Source of the DNA: JAUZOB01 sp963692465
Lineage (GTDB): Bacteria > Bacteroidota > Bacteroidia > Bacteroidales > Prolixibacteraceae
Reading direction: 5' to 3'
NCBI GenBank assembly: GCA_963692465.1
Contig: OY829943.1
Location: 1,860,001-1,924,000, forward strand
Length of the DNA stretch: 64,000 nt
The notes below the pieces were generated by a model. That model saw only the letters and a program-made list of their open reading frames with translations, made no database searches and was not told where the DNA came from. The position numbers and the translations under genes are program-made. Of this stretch, positions 8,788 to 18,091 are shown one piece after another; the first letter of the stretch is position 1, and every line of letters starts with the position of its first letter.

Positions 8788-9759
8788 TTATGGATGGCAT
8801 AAGCTTATAAGCCCTTTTTTCAGATCTTCGGGGAATAATACCTCCTTTTTCGATTCCTTCTGCTCTTTAGTGAGGTAGCTGATAAATTTATGAACGCCTA
8901 CCGGTTCATTGCAATTTCCATGAAGCAGGACGATGCTTCCGGCTTTTAATTTCTGTCCTTTGGCTAACCATGCGTTGCTACCAATGGGAATTAGCCCCAT
9001 TTCAACAATATGGTCGAAGATTGCCTGATCAGATACCAATCCGGGAAATCTAAAAAAGATAGAAGGGGTAATGCCCTGTTCAAGTAGTGCCTGCTCCGTT
9101 GCTAAAACTTCATAATTAAGGTTGACCCCATTTGCAAGCAGAAAATCGTTGTTAAGAGGACTGTGTTTCTTATAGGGATGAGTATAGGAATGATTAATCC
9201 ATGTTATTTTGAAATTCCTGGCATCGTTCATTTGTTTTAGCCACAGCAACCCATCAGGATGTTGCTCCATCCATTTGCCGGAGACAGAGATGCTGATCGG
9301 AATGGGTTTTATTTTTCCGAGATCCCGAACGATTGACTGGTACAACTCGTAATCAAGTGGCTTTTTCGATGGACAGAGATCGGTGGTTATAACATACGAC
9401 CTTGATGCTGAAACATGTGTAATACCGGCATCCTGTAATCTTGTGGCGTTGTGATCGGCATCTTTTATCAGTTGAAGATAAGGGGTTCTGCTGAAAATTT
9501 TATAGATCTGAGAAACCGGAACTTCTTTAAGTTTCAGTACTTCACCGGGAGTTGTAAATGTTTCCAGATTTTCCGGATTAACGCACAAATAATAAAGGGC
9601 GTTATTGAATAAGTATTTTCGTATCACAATGCATTTTTGTCCCTTCATCTCTCCAATCCCTGAGTAGAATGAGTAGTCCTTTATTTCAGCACTGGCAGAT
9701 TTAAGGTTGACTGTTGTCAGAACAAGAAGCAAAAGACTGAGATGATAAAAATATTTCAT
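8788..9759 (-). CDS. Secreted polysaccharide deacetylase-family protein
   Basis: 323 residues with a signal peptide (cleavage probably after ASA at residue 24). NodB-fold motifs are visible in order: TTDLCPS (motif 1), HSYTHPY (metal-binding HxxxH), FFRFPG (RxxxPG) and VLLHGN near the end. Motif 1 normally reads TxDD; the second Asp is Leu here, so metal binding is altered or supplied differently. Expected to remove acetyl groups from peptidoglycan or an extracellular glycan in the periplasm. It stands alone on the minus strand, convergent with the epimerase gene. Confidence 0.82.
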   Translation of the reverse strand: MKYFYHLSLLLLVLTTVNLKSASAEIKDYSFYSGIGEMKGQKCIVIRKYLFNNALYYLCVNPENLETFTTPGEVLKLKEVPVSQIYKIFSRTPYLQLIKDADHNATRLQDAGITHVSASRSYVITTDLCPSKKPLDYELYQSIVRDLGKIKPIPISISVSGKWMEQHPDGLLWLKQMNDARNFKITWINHSYTHPYKKHSPLNNDFLLANGVNLNYEVLATEQALLEQGITPSIFFRFPGLVSDQAIFDHIVEMGLIPIGSNAWLAKGQKLKAGSIVLLHGNCNEPVGVHKFISYLTKEQKESKKEVLFPEDLKKGLISLCHP

Positions 9760-9943
9760 GATAGGGCTGATCGTTTGTGATTAAACAAAATAGATTCTAT
9801 TGACCTATTTGAATTTAATCTTCAAAACTAATGAATTTGACGATATCTTTGATACATCAGGGGTGGTCTCTCGTGTAATTAGTGGGAAACGGGATTTGGC
9901 AATTCGTAAAATAGATGTACTTTTATTCATAAAATAGGAATAG

Positions 9944-11002
9944 ATGAAGAAAAACATATTAATTACCGGAGGTGCCGGATTTATCGGTTCTCATGTAGTG
10001 AGGCTTTTTGTGAATCATTATCCGGATTATCACATTGTAAATCTGGATGCTCTCACTTATGCCGGGAATCTTGAAAATCTTCGTGATATAGAAGACGCTC
10101 CGAATTATGAGTTTGTAAAGGGAGATATTGTTGATAGTCAATTTCTGGAGAAGTTATTTAAGCGGATACCCTTTGACGGAGTTATTCATCTTGCTGCAGA
10201 ATCACATGTCGATCGCTCAATTTCCAATCCGATGCAGTTTATTACAACGAATGTAGTCGGGACGGTCAATCTGCTTAATGCAGCTAAGAATGCATGGAGC
10301 GGACAGATGGAAGGGAAACGGTTTTATCATATCTCAACCGATGAAGTGTATGGTTCGTTAGGCGAAACTGGATTCTTTACGGAAGATACAAAATATGATC
10401 CAAGAAGCCCGTATTCTGCGTCAAAAGCAAGTTCCGATCATTTCGTCAGGGCTTATTGGCACACCTATGGATTGCCGGTTGTTGTGTCTAATTGTTCAAA
10501 TAATTATGGCCCGAATCACTTCCCTGAGAAACTAATCCCTTTGGCAATTAATAACATCTGTCACAATAAGCCGATTCCGATGTATGGAACAGGTAAGAAT
10601 GTGCGTGATTGGCTTTATGTCGAGGATCATGCCCGGGCTATTAATCTCATCTTTCATAAAGGAGTAACCGGTGAGACTTACAATATCGGTGGAAATAATG
10701 AATGGTCTAATCTGGACTTGATTAAGAAATTGTGCGAGATCATGGATCTTAAGTTGCATCGGGCACAAGGGACCTCGGAGAAGCTCATCACCTTCGTAAA
10801 AGATCGTGCCGGACATGATCTTCGCTATGCAATTGATTCTTCTAAATTACAGCGTGAATTGGGGTGGAAACCATCCTTGCAGTTCCCTGAAGGAATTGAG
10901 AAAACGGTTGATTGGTATTTGAATCATCAGGAATGGCTCGATAATGTGACTTCCGGTCAATACCAGTCTTATTACGAGCGACAGTATGCGAACAGGGAAT
11001 AA
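9944..11002 (+). CDS. rfbB: dTDP-glucose 4,6-dehydratase
   Basis: Converts dTDP-glucose to dTDP-4-keto-6-deoxyglucose in the route to dTDP-rhamnose and other deoxysugars. The 352 residues show the NAD motif TGGAGFIGSHV (8-18), the active-site STDEVYG, the catalytic YSASKASSD, and family-typical NCSNNYGPNHFPEKLIPL and GKNVRDWLYVEDH. It is a single gene here: rfbA, rfbC and rfbD are not next to it. A box TACTTTTA (9919-9926) is a one-mismatch -7 candidate, and a strong hairpin terminator follows at 11041-11087. Confidence 0.95.
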   Translation: MKKNILITGGAGFIGSHVVRLFVNHYPDYHIVNLDALTYAGNLENLRDIEDAPNYEFVKGDIVDSQFLEKLFKRIPFDGVIHLAAESHVDRSISNPMQFITTNVVGTVNLLNAAKNAWSGQMEGKRFYHISTDEVYGSLGETGFFTEDTKYDPRSPYSASKASSDHFVRAYWHTYGLPVVVSNCSNNYGPNHFPEKLIPLAINNICHNKPIPMYGTGKNVRDWLYVEDHARAINLIFHKGVTGETYNIGGNNEWSNLDLIKKLCEIMDLKLHRAQGTSEKLITFVKDRAGHDLRYAIDSSKLQRELGWKPSLQFPEGIEKTVDWYLNHQEWLDNVTSGQYQSYYERQYANRE

Positions 11003-11040
11003 TCTTCAGTCAGTCTGACCGATGTTCCGATTTGTTGTAA

Positions 11041-11087
11041 AAAGAAGAGGTTATCTTTTATTTTAAAGATAACCTCTTCTTTTTTTG
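11041..11087. terminator. Bidirectional intrinsic terminator of rfbB and pit
   Basis: 18-bp perfect arms (11041-11058 and 11065-11082) with a 6-nt loop, then a run of T to 11087 on the plus strand and A-rich sequence for the minus direction. It lies between convergent genes. Confidence 0.88.
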
Positions 11088-11120
11088 CCTCTTCAGATGC
11101 TTTCTGAATGGTTAAAATTA

Positions 11121-12533
11121 TTATGAGAGCAGATAATGAAAAAGCGTAAATAATAACCCGGAACAGATAATCGTAACAGGAAGCGTTATCAACCATGCAA
11201 CACCAATTACTTCAATGGTCCGCATCTGTAGGTTTTTTATACCGCCTTTTGCAACCATCGAACCGGCAACACCCGATGAAAGAACATGGGTTGTACTGAC
11301 CGGAACGCCAAGAGAAGACGACAATCCGATTGTTAAGGACGCGACAACTTCTGATGCAATTCCCTGGGCATAAGATAAATGAGTTTTCCCGATCTTTTCA
11401 CCAATGGTTACCACAATCCTTTTCCATCCAATCATAGTCCCTAATCCAAGGGAAACGGAGATTAAGAGAATGACCCAGAACGGGGCAAATTCGACTACTT
11501 TCTTTGATCCGGAAATATCTTCGTGTAATCTTTTTATTCCCATACTACCCAGAACTGAGAACGACTGCTGGTTATTCTCTTCCAACTTTTTGACTCCTTT
11601 AAAAATCAAAATAAGGTCTTTCCGATAACTTGAAGCTTGGGTTGTTTTGATCTCTGTAAAAGTGTTAACATGGGTCATCCCTGCTTTTACCGAGTCAATC
11701 TTGGATATAAGTCCGGTGTAGGTTGATTGATCCTGCAAACTGAAATGAGCATGATCTACATGGTTAAGTGATGTTTCAATCCGGCTCAGGTTGAAAAGCA
11801 AATCCTGTGGGTCTGCATTACGATTCAGTGCGAAATAACCTGGAGCAATACCAATAAGAATTAACATCATCAGTCCGACTCCTTTTTGTCCGTCATTGGA
11901 ACCGTGGGAGAAGCTTACACTGGTTGATGTTAAAACCAGAATAGAACGAATCCAGAAAGGAGGAGCTTTTTTTTCTTTAGGTTCCCGAAATATCTTCTCG
12001 TTTTTTATGAATCTACTCATTAAGGTCATCAGTAGCAGTGCCAAAATAAATCCGATAATCGGGGAGATTAAAAGCGAAAGTCCGGTATCAAGGACCTTGG
12101 ACCAATTTAGGGAAACTGCTTTTGATGGGTTTAAGAAGGTATAGGCGAGTCCTACTCCGAAGATTGATCCGATTAAGGAGTGTGAACTGGAACAGGGAAT
12201 ACCAAAAAACCAGGTTAAAGTGTTCCATAAAATAGCGGTCAGCATGATGGCTCCGATTAATGCAACTCCATGTGAAAGATTGTGATCAAGGAGCATCTCG
12301 GTCGGTAATAAATTGATAATTCCCATTGCGACTGCTGTTCCACCTACGGAAACTCCTATAAAGTTCCATATTCCAGACCAGACAACTGCTATCTGTGGTT
12401 TTAATGCTTTTGTGTAAATGACTGTTGCAACGGCATTAGCGGTATCATGGAATCCATTGATAAACTCAAAAATACAGGTTGCTAATAGTAATAGAATTAG
12501 AAGGACTGCGTGTCCGTATTCAAGACCAAACAT
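11121..12533 (-). CDS. pit: PiT-family inorganic phosphate transporter
   Basis: Inner-membrane phosphate/cation symporter. The 470 residues carry both duplicated PHO4 signatures: GFHDTANAVATVIYT (about 27-41) and GSNDGQKGVGLMMLILIG, plus the conserved PVSTTHVLSSGVAGSM near the C-terminus. Long predicted helices flank a central hydrophilic insert (about 235-340) rich in polar residues, which is often seen in Bacteroidetes members. Unlike many pit genes it has no adjacent phoU-like DUF47 gene. It is convergent with rfbB. Confidence 0.93.
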   Translation of the reverse strand: MFGLEYGHAVLLILLLLATCIFEFINGFHDTANAVATVIYTKALKPQIAVVWSGIWNFIGVSVGGTAVAMGIINLLPTEMLLDHNLSHGVALIGAIMLTAILWNTLTWFFGIPCSSSHSLIGSIFGVGLAYTFLNPSKAVSLNWSKVLDTGLSLLISPIIGFILALLLMTLMSRFIKNEKIFREPKEKKAPPFWIRSILVLTSTSVSFSHGSNDGQKGVGLMMLILIGIAPGYFALNRNADPQDLLFNLSRIETSLNHVDHAHFSLQDQSTYTGLISKIDSVKAGMTHVNTFTEIKTTQASSYRKDLILIFKGVKKLEENNQQSFSVLGSMGIKRLHEDISGSKKVVEFAPFWVILLISVSLGLGTMIGWKRIVVTIGEKIGKTHLSYAQGIASEVVASLTIGLSSSLGVPVSTTHVLSSGVAGSMVAKGGIKNLQMRTIEVIGVAWLITLPVTIICSGLLFTLFHYLLS

Positions 12534-12915
12534 AAAAACAGCTTTATTCTTTCAATGCGTAAAAGTGCAAAGAATAATCACACTGCAATGAGATTAACAT
12601 TTAGATATAAGAAAATTAAAAATCAATGAATTAATACAACATGGGGTAATGTAAATTTAACAAATAGTTAAGGTGTTTGATCCAAAAGGATGTTCCGAAG
12701 TGGGACTAGAGAAGGTATGAACAAGCCTTGTTTTACTAGGGGAATGATTTGTATGTGGCTTGTTTTTAGTAATTTGATCGATTATTCAATGCGTAAAAAA
12801 CGTTAAGTAAAGATTTAAAAGTAATTAAAATAGCAAGAACAATTAAATGCAAGCCGACCCTCTAATGTTAAGAAAAAAGAGAGTCGGCTTAACAGTATAT
12901 TCTAATCAAAGGGAC
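12534..12915. other. AT-rich intergenic region upstream of pit with a 14-bp direct repeat
   Basis: 382 bp without a gene. TTCAATGCGTAAAA occurs twice, at 12551-12564 and 12785-12798. The second half holds the hairpin terminator of the M3 peptidase gene (12851-12890). No open frame with a credible start is present. Confidence 0.6.
12851..12890 (-). terminator. Hairpin terminator of the M3 peptidase gene
   Basis: 12-bp arms (12851-12862 and 12879-12890; one G-U pair in RNA) just downstream of the M3 peptidase stop codon. The following T run is weak. Confidence 0.65.
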
Positions 12916-14952
12916 TTATTTTAAACCGCTTCGCTCAAGAAGTGCATTTATTGACGGTTCCTGTCCTCTGAATTTCACATAAAGGGTCATTGGATGTTCG
13001 GTTCCTCCCTTCTCAAGAATATTTTTGCGAAAAGAAGTTGCGGTTTTCTGATCAAAGATTCCATTTTCTTTAAACACACTGAATGCGTCGGCATCTAAGA
13101 CTTCTGCCCATTTATAACCATAGTATCCGGCAGCGTACCCTCCGGCAAAGATGTGGGAGAAAGCGGTACTCATAGCACTCCCTTTTACGGTATCGAATAA
13201 TTCGGTCGAAGCTGAAACTTTCTCTTCAAAGTCAGTAATACTCCCCGTATAAGGAGTTTCAATCGAATGCCAGGCCATATCGGTTATCCCGAAGCATAAT
13301 TGTCTTTCTGAAGCATAGCCTGCATGAAAGTTGTTTGATCCGATGATCTTACGGATGAGCTCTTCCGGCATTTTTTCTCCTGTCTGATAGTGGATGGCAA
13401 TCTGGTCAAGCCATTCTTTCTGAATGGCAAAATTCTCCATAAACTGGGAGGGTAATTCCACAAAATCCCGATAGACACTAGTCCCTGATATTGAAGGATA
13501 AGTACATCGGCTGAGCATACCGTGCAGGGCATGTCCGAATTCATGAAGAAAAGTTGTCACCTCATTAAATGTCAGTAATGAAGGAGAGGTGTTGGTCGGT
13601 TTTGTGAAGTTCGTTACCAACGAAATATGAGGACGAATCTCGGCTCCTTCAATTGAGCTTTGTTCAAGAAATTCAGTCATCCAGGCTCCTCCTTTTTTCC
13701 CTTCGCGAGGAAAGAAATCGAGGTAAAGGAGTGAGAGTAATTGTCCGTTTTCATCCGTAACTTCAAAAGTTTTTACATCCGGATGGTAAACCGGGATATG
13801 ATGAATCTCTTTGAAGGTTATTCCATAAAGCTTTGTTGCCAGACTGAAGATGCCCTTGATAATTCTGGATAACTCAAAATAGGGTTTAACCATTTCGTCA
13901 TTAAATCCGAATTCTTCTTCTTTTAGCTTTTCAGAGTAGTAGGACCAATCCCAGCGTTGGATCTTAAAGTCAGCACCGTGATGGGAAGCGTAGGTTGTCA
14001 GTTCGTCAAACTCTTTATTGGCAAATGGGTGAGAAGCCAGATGGAGCTGTTGGAGGAACTGATTTACTTTTTCGGGGGTCTCAGCCATTCTTTCCTTAAG
14101 AACGTATTCTGCGTAGGACCGGCAGTCCATCAGTTGGGCAAGTTCTAGTCGCAGATTGACAATTTCGCGAACAATTTCTTTATTGTCGTTTTCGTTTCCC
14201 CGATTTCCTTTGGTGGTATAAGCCTGATACATCTTTTCCCGTAAGCTTCGGTTTTCTGCAAATTGCATAAACGGGAGGTAGCTTGGAATATGAAGTGTAA
14301 AAATCCATCCGGATTTATTTTGTTTTTTAGCTTCAAGTGCTGCTGCATCAATAACATACTGGGGAAGGCCTGATAAATCGTTCTGGTCGGTCAGATGAAG
14401 CGTGAAATTGTTGGTGTCGGCTAATACGTGATCGTCAAAAGAGAGGGACAAGGCGGAAAGTCGGGTTTTTATTTCGATGAAACGTTTTTTCTTTTCTTCA
14501 TCCAGGTTTGCTCCATTTCGTGTGAAATCGGTGTAATAATTTCTGACGAGCATTTTTTCTTCTGCTGTATTCAATTCATCTTTGTGTAAATAGATTACAT
14601 GAATCCGTTCGAAGAGTTTCTTGTTGAGGGTAATCTTTCCGGAATGTTCAACCAGTAATGGAGATATCTGTTGTGCAACATCCTGCATTGCCTGTCCGGT
14701 TTCGGCAGAACAAAGGTTAAAAAATATATTTGCTGCACGGCTAAGCAGTTTTCCTGCTTTTTCAAGTGCAACAATGGTATTATTGAATGAGGCAGGTTCC
14801 GGATTTGAAGTAATCCGGTCTATCTCTTCCTCTTCTTTTTTGATGATTTCAATAAAGGCCGGGAGATAATCTTCTGTGTGAATTTGGTCGAAAGGGACAG
14901 CATTGAATGGAGTGTTGAACTCTTTTAATAGTGGATTTTCGTTTTTTCCCAT
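12916..14952 (-). CDS. M3-family metallopeptidase (peptidyl-dipeptidase Dcp / oligopeptidase A type)
   Basis: Zinc peptidase that trims short peptides. The 678 residues match Dcp/OpdA length. The catalytic HExxH is in TTFLHEFGHALHGML, with the third ligand expected in the downstream helix near FVELPSQFMENFA. Other M3 features are GLPQYVIDAAALEAKK, the VYHPDVKTFEV segment and the C-terminal GAGGYAAGYYGYKWAEVLDADAFSVF-like run. No signal peptide, so probably cytoplasmic, although some family members are periplasmic. It follows the flavin reductase gene by 54 bp on the same strand. Confidence 0.93.
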   Translation of the reverse strand: MGKNENPLLKEFNTPFNAVPFDQIHTEDYLPAFIEIIKKEEEEIDRITSNPEPASFNNTIVALEKAGKLLSRAANIFFNLCSAETGQAMQDVAQQISPLLVEHSGKITLNKKLFERIHVIYLHKDELNTAEEKMLVRNYYTDFTRNGANLDEEKKKRFIEIKTRLSALSLSFDDHVLADTNNFTLHLTDQNDLSGLPQYVIDAAALEAKKQNKSGWIFTLHIPSYLPFMQFAENRSLREKMYQAYTTKGNRGNENDNKEIVREIVNLRLELAQLMDCRSYAEYVLKERMAETPEKVNQFLQQLHLASHPFANKEFDELTTYASHHGADFKIQRWDWSYYSEKLKEEEFGFNDEMVKPYFELSRIIKGIFSLATKLYGITFKEIHHIPVYHPDVKTFEVTDENGQLLSLLYLDFFPREGKKGGAWMTEFLEQSSIEGAEIRPHISLVTNFTKPTNTSPSLLTFNEVTTFLHEFGHALHGMLSRCTYPSISGTSVYRDFVELPSQFMENFAIQKEWLDQIAIHYQTGEKMPEELIRKIIGSNNFHAGYASERQLCFGITDMAWHSIETPYTGSITDFEEKVSASTELFDTVKGSAMSTAFSHIFAGGYAAGYYGYKWAEVLDADAFSVFKENGIFDQKTATSFRKNILEKGGTEHPMTLYVKFRGQEPSINALLERSGLK

Positions 14953-15006
14953 TTTGAATAAGATGATTTGAATAAATTCGTTAAAAAGAGACCCAATGAC
15001 AGATCT

Positions 15007-15609
15007 TTAACTTTTTGACTGATCAATCCTTTTTTGTTTGGTCTTGGGTTTTTCAACCGACCAACCGAATTTTCCGATCAGTTCTCCTATCTTATAATAG
15101 TTTCCGTGCATATAGGCGATTAGATTGGCTTTTTTCATGTCGAAAGCCCCGGTATCCGGATCAATGAAACGATCGTCAACCATTACATTGACTACCTCGG
15201 CAATAAACATGTGATGGGAACCTAACTCTATAATTTGCTTAACGGAGCATTCAATATGAACGGGTGCTTCGGCAATAATTGGGGCTTTTACTTTTTCTGC
15301 AGGTAGTGGAGTTAAACCCATCTCTTCCCACTTATTGTATTTCTTCCCGGACCGGACGCCACACCAGTCTGTTGCCTTTGCCAGATCTTCATTTGTGAGA
15401 TTAATAACAAATGTCCCGGTTCTTTTAATGATTTCATAGGAGTGACGGCTCGGGCGAACCGAGATATAGCACATTGGAGGATTCGAACAGATTGTACCGG
15501 TCCATGCAATGGTGAGAATATTATATTCTTCGGGAGTTTCTCCGCAACTAACCAATACTGCCGGCAGTGGATATTCTATTGTCCCCGGCTTCCAGCTAAC
15601 TTTCCCCAT
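15007..15609 (-). CDS. Flavin reductase-family FMN-binding protein
   Basis: 200 residues of the flavin reductase-like split barrel. Typical stretches are WKPGTIEYPLPAVLVSCG at the start, NILTIAWTGTICSNPPMCYISVRPSRHSYEII, GTFVINLT and the C-terminal HHMFIAEVVNV. It probably reduces FMN with NAD(P)H for a partner oxygenase or is itself a flavin-dependent reductase; the partner is unknown. A TATCTTTG -7 box lies at 15641-15648. Possibly co-transcribed with the M3 peptidase gene. Confidence 0.88.
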   Translation of the reverse strand: MGKVSWKPGTIEYPLPAVLVSCGETPEEYNILTIAWTGTICSNPPMCYISVRPSRHSYEIIKRTGTFVINLTNEDLAKATDWCGVRSGKKYNKWEEMGLTPLPAEKVKAPIIAEAPVHIECSVKQIIELGSHHMFIAEVVNVMVDDRFIDPDTGAFDMKKANLIAYMHGNYYKIGELIGKFGWSVEKPKTKQKRIDQSKS

Positions 15610-15640
15610 GTGATGTGTGATTTTATATTTTACTTTTTCC

Positions 15641-15648
15641 CAAAGATA
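15641..15648 (-). promoter_or_regulatory. -7 box of the flavin reductase gene (TATCTTTG)
   Basis: Exact consensus on the minus strand, 31 bp upstream of the ATG at 15609. Confidence 0.65.
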
Positions 15649-15857
15649 AAAAAACGCAAGAAAAATGAAGATCGTTTAGGCGGGTTCTTCTATTTTGTTG
15701 CAGTAGATGCCGGACTCGGAAGTTAAGAATCGGGATGGTTGTTGGTCGTTAAAATGAAAAGGATCATTTCATGGTTTAGCTTAATGAAAGTTCGGGGATT
15801 ACTTCGTAAATTACCTCGAATTTCAGGATCGGACTACCTGTTTTAAGTCCAATGTTT

Positions 15858-15865
15858 TAAATTTG
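15858..15865 (+). promoter_or_regulatory. -7 box of the aldo/keto reductase gene (TAAATTTG)
   Basis: Exact TAnnTTTG. It overlaps the TTG at 15863 that would open the longest frame, so the real start must be the ATG at 15890. Confidence 0.65.
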
Positions 15866-15889
15866 TTTATTGAAATAAGAAATAGAACT

Positions 15890-16879
15890 ATGGCTTATCT
15901 GGCAAAAGAAGAACGATACGACACGATGAAATATCGTCGTTGTGGAAATAGTGGAGTTTTATTGCCGGCTATTTCTCTTGGATTATGGCATAATTTCGGA
16001 GGAGTTGACGTTTTTGAGAATGGGCGGGCTATGTTGCGTAAAGCATTTGATAGTGGAATAACTCACTTTGATCTGGCAAATAATTATGGCCCTCCTCCCG
16101 GTTCTGCAGAAGTTAATTTTGGAAGGGTGATGAAGTTAGATTTTGAGCCTTATCGGGACCAGATGTTTATCTCTTCCAAAGCCGGCTATTTAATGTGGCC
16201 AGGGCCGTATGGAGAATGGGGCTCTCGTAAATATCTAATCTCCAGCCTTGATCAGAGTCTGAAACGAATGGGGCTTGAATATGTGGATTTGTTTTACTCT
16301 CACCGTTATGACCCCAAGACTCCATTGGAGGAGACGATGATGGCGCTGGATTATGCGGTCCGCTCGGGCAGGGCACTCTATGCCGGCATCTCAAGATATC
16401 CGGTTGAGGTTGCCCGAAAAGCGATTGAAATTCTTCATGAACTGGGAACTCCCTGTCTGGTTCATCAGGTTAAATACTCCCTGTTGGTAAGAGACCCTGA
16501 AGAGGATCTGTTTGATCTGCATAAAAAGGAAAAAATAGGATGTGTTTCTTTTTCTCCTTTGGCTCAGGGCTTGTTAACCGATAAGTATCTGGATGGGATT
16601 CCTGAAAATTCAAGAGCTGCTAATCCCAATGGCTTCCTGCAGGTGGGGGAAGTTGCTCCGGTGCTGGGTGTTGTGCGGGCTTTAAATAAGATTGCGGCGC
16701 AAAGAGGGCAAACATTGGCTGAGATGGCTCTGGCATGGCAGCTTACTGATCAGCGAATCACTTCAGTTATTATTGGAGCTAGTTCTGTCGCACAACTTGA
16801 TGATAATTTAGCTGCTTTAAAAAATACTTCTTTTTCGAAAGATGAGCTTGCAGAGATAGATCGACTTCTTTTATCCTGA
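15890..16879 (+). CDS. Aldo/keto reductase, glyceraldehyde-3-phosphate reductase (YghZ) type
   Basis: NADPH-dependent reductase, 329 residues with the chosen ATG. The TIM-barrel tetrad is visible: Asp and Tyr in FDLANNYGP, Lys in FISSKAGY and His in LFYSHRYDP. The C-terminal IIGASSVAQLDDNLAAL is the cofactor-binding segment. Close relatives such as E. coli YghZ reduce methylglyoxal and L-glyceraldehyde 3-phosphate. Divergent from the flavin reductase gene and followed by a strong bidirectional terminator. Confidence 0.92.
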   Translation: MAYLAKEERYDTMKYRRCGNSGVLLPAISLGLWHNFGGVDVFENGRAMLRKAFDSGITHFDLANNYGPPPGSAEVNFGRVMKLDFEPYRDQMFISSKAGYLMWPGPYGEWGSRKYLISSLDQSLKRMGLEYVDLFYSHRYDPKTPLEETMMALDYAVRSGRALYAGISRYPVEVARKAIEILHELGTPCLVHQVKYSLLVRDPEEDLFDLHKKEKIGCVSFSPLAQGLLTDKYLDGIPENSRAANPNGFLQVGEVAPVLGVVRALNKIAAQRGQTLAEMALAWQLTDQRITSVIIGASSVAQLDDNLAALKNTSFSKDELAEIDRLLLS

Positions 16880-16900
16880 AACGCCTATTTGAAAAAACAA

Positions 16901-16941
16901 AAACAGCGGAATCAAGAAAATTCTCTTTGATTCCGCTGTTT
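16901..16941. terminator. Bidirectional hairpin terminator
   Basis: 15-bp perfect arms (16901-16915, 16927-16941) with an 11-nt loop, A-rich before and T-rich after, between convergent genes. Confidence 0.88.
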
Positions 16942-16983
16942 CTATTTTCCAGAAAAGATCGGTTCTGTTTAGAACAGGATCTT

Positions 16984-17883
16984 TTATTTTAAACTGAATC
17001 GGGTTGTTGCAATGTTGTTGCCTTCTGCAAACACATCAACAACATAAACGCCCGGGATTAGCTGGGATTGAGTTGCGTCGAAGTAGATGCTTACCGGCAA
17101 CTCGTTTCCTTCATATTCAATTTGTCTTACAGATGAATAAGGAATTTTACTCCCTTCGAATTTAAACGATCCACTTGCCCCGTTTTCTAAAACCTTTTGA
17201 TCGGGTCGTGAAATACGGACATAAATATTTTTTGTTCCCCTAGAGGAGGTTACATTTTTGCTGATGTTCATATTAATCCGGATCTTTTCGGTCTTACGGA
17301 CTCTGTTTACAACTTTATTGCGGTTGCTGACAGCCTCTGCAACCACTCCGGTTGCATCCAGTACCGAAGCTTTGGCTACCTTCTTTTCGAGGTCCGCTTT
17401 CTGTCCCTGAATGGTCTGGTTTTGGTATTTGATATTGACATTCTCCGTTTTAACCTGTCTGTTTTCACTCATCAGAATTTCATTCCGACGGTTCAGTGAA
17501 TCGATTTGAACAATATAGTTTCGCATAATATTACGGAGAGTACCTACTTCGCTCCTGTATTTGGATAATTGTCCGTAGCTGGCACTTTTTACTTGCTGTA
17601 TCTCCGACAGCAGGCCCAAAACTCTGGATTGTGCTCCTTGTAAATTTTGATTAATGGTATCGTTGTTCGTTTTCAATGAATCATACCCTTTTGCCATATG
17701 GGTAAGTTCAACTTTTAGCGAGTCTTTATCGTGATTCATGTCCTTAACGATGCTTTCACGCGCATTTTTCTCCGTAAAATAAAGAACAACAACAACAATC
17801 AGTAATACGGAAAGGATGATTACGGCAATATTACTCTTCCAATTATTACCTGTTGGTGGTTCGTCTAAATAGTCATTATCCAT
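16984..17883 (-). CDS. Membrane-anchored coiled-coil protein, unknown function
   Basis: 299 residues from the ATG at 17883. One N-terminal membrane helix (IAVIILSVLLIVVVVLYF, about 19-36) is followed by a long coiled coil rich in Glu, Lys, Ser and Asn (about 40-190) and then a C-terminal beta-rich domain (about 205-299, ending RFSLK). The topology suggests a protein anchored in the inner membrane with a periplasmic stalk. The longest frame begins 84 bp upstream, but a TATTTTTG -7 box lies in that part. I do not recognise a characterised family; similar proteins occur in Bacteroidetes. Confidence 0.75.
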   Translation of the reverse strand: MDNDYLDEPPTGNNWKSNIAVIILSVLLIVVVVLYFTEKNARESIVKDMNHDKDSLKVELTHMAKGYDSLKTNNDTINQNLQGAQSRVLGLLSEIQQVKSASYGQLSKYRSEVGTLRNIMRNYIVQIDSLNRRNEILMSENRQVKTENVNIKYQNQTIQGQKADLEKKVAKASVLDATGVVAEAVSNRNKVVNRVRKTEKIRINMNISKNVTSSRGTKNIYVRISRPDQKVLENGASGSFKFEGSKIPYSSVRQIEYEGNELPVSIYFDATQSQLIPGVYVVDVFAEGNNIATTRFSLK

Positions 17884-17914
17884 CTTTGCAATAAATTGAG
17901 TGGTTAAACAATGA

Positions 17915-17922
17915 CAAAAATA
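17915..17922 (-). promoter_or_regulatory. -7 box of the coiled-coil protein gene (TATTTTTG)
   Basis: Exact consensus on the minus strand, inside the upstream extension of the open frame; supports the start at 17883. Confidence 0.6.
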
Positions 17923-18078
17923 CCATTTTTTAGTTTCACGAGGATAAATAAACAAAAGCAAATGCATTTATTGGGTATATTTTCAAATATTTTGCTAAAT
18001 TCCTTCATTGGAATTCATGCGTAATTGACTTTCTGTCGGAAGACTGTTGGAAGGACTGAATATCCAGATATAATTTTA

Positions 18079-18086
18079 TATTTTTG
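18079..18086 (+). promoter_or_regulatory. -7 box of rnr, very close to the start codon (TATTTTTG)
   Basis: Exact consensus ending only 5 bp before the ATG at 18092. If functional, the message would be leaderless or nearly so. Confidence 0.45.
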
Positions 18087-18091
18087 ATAAG

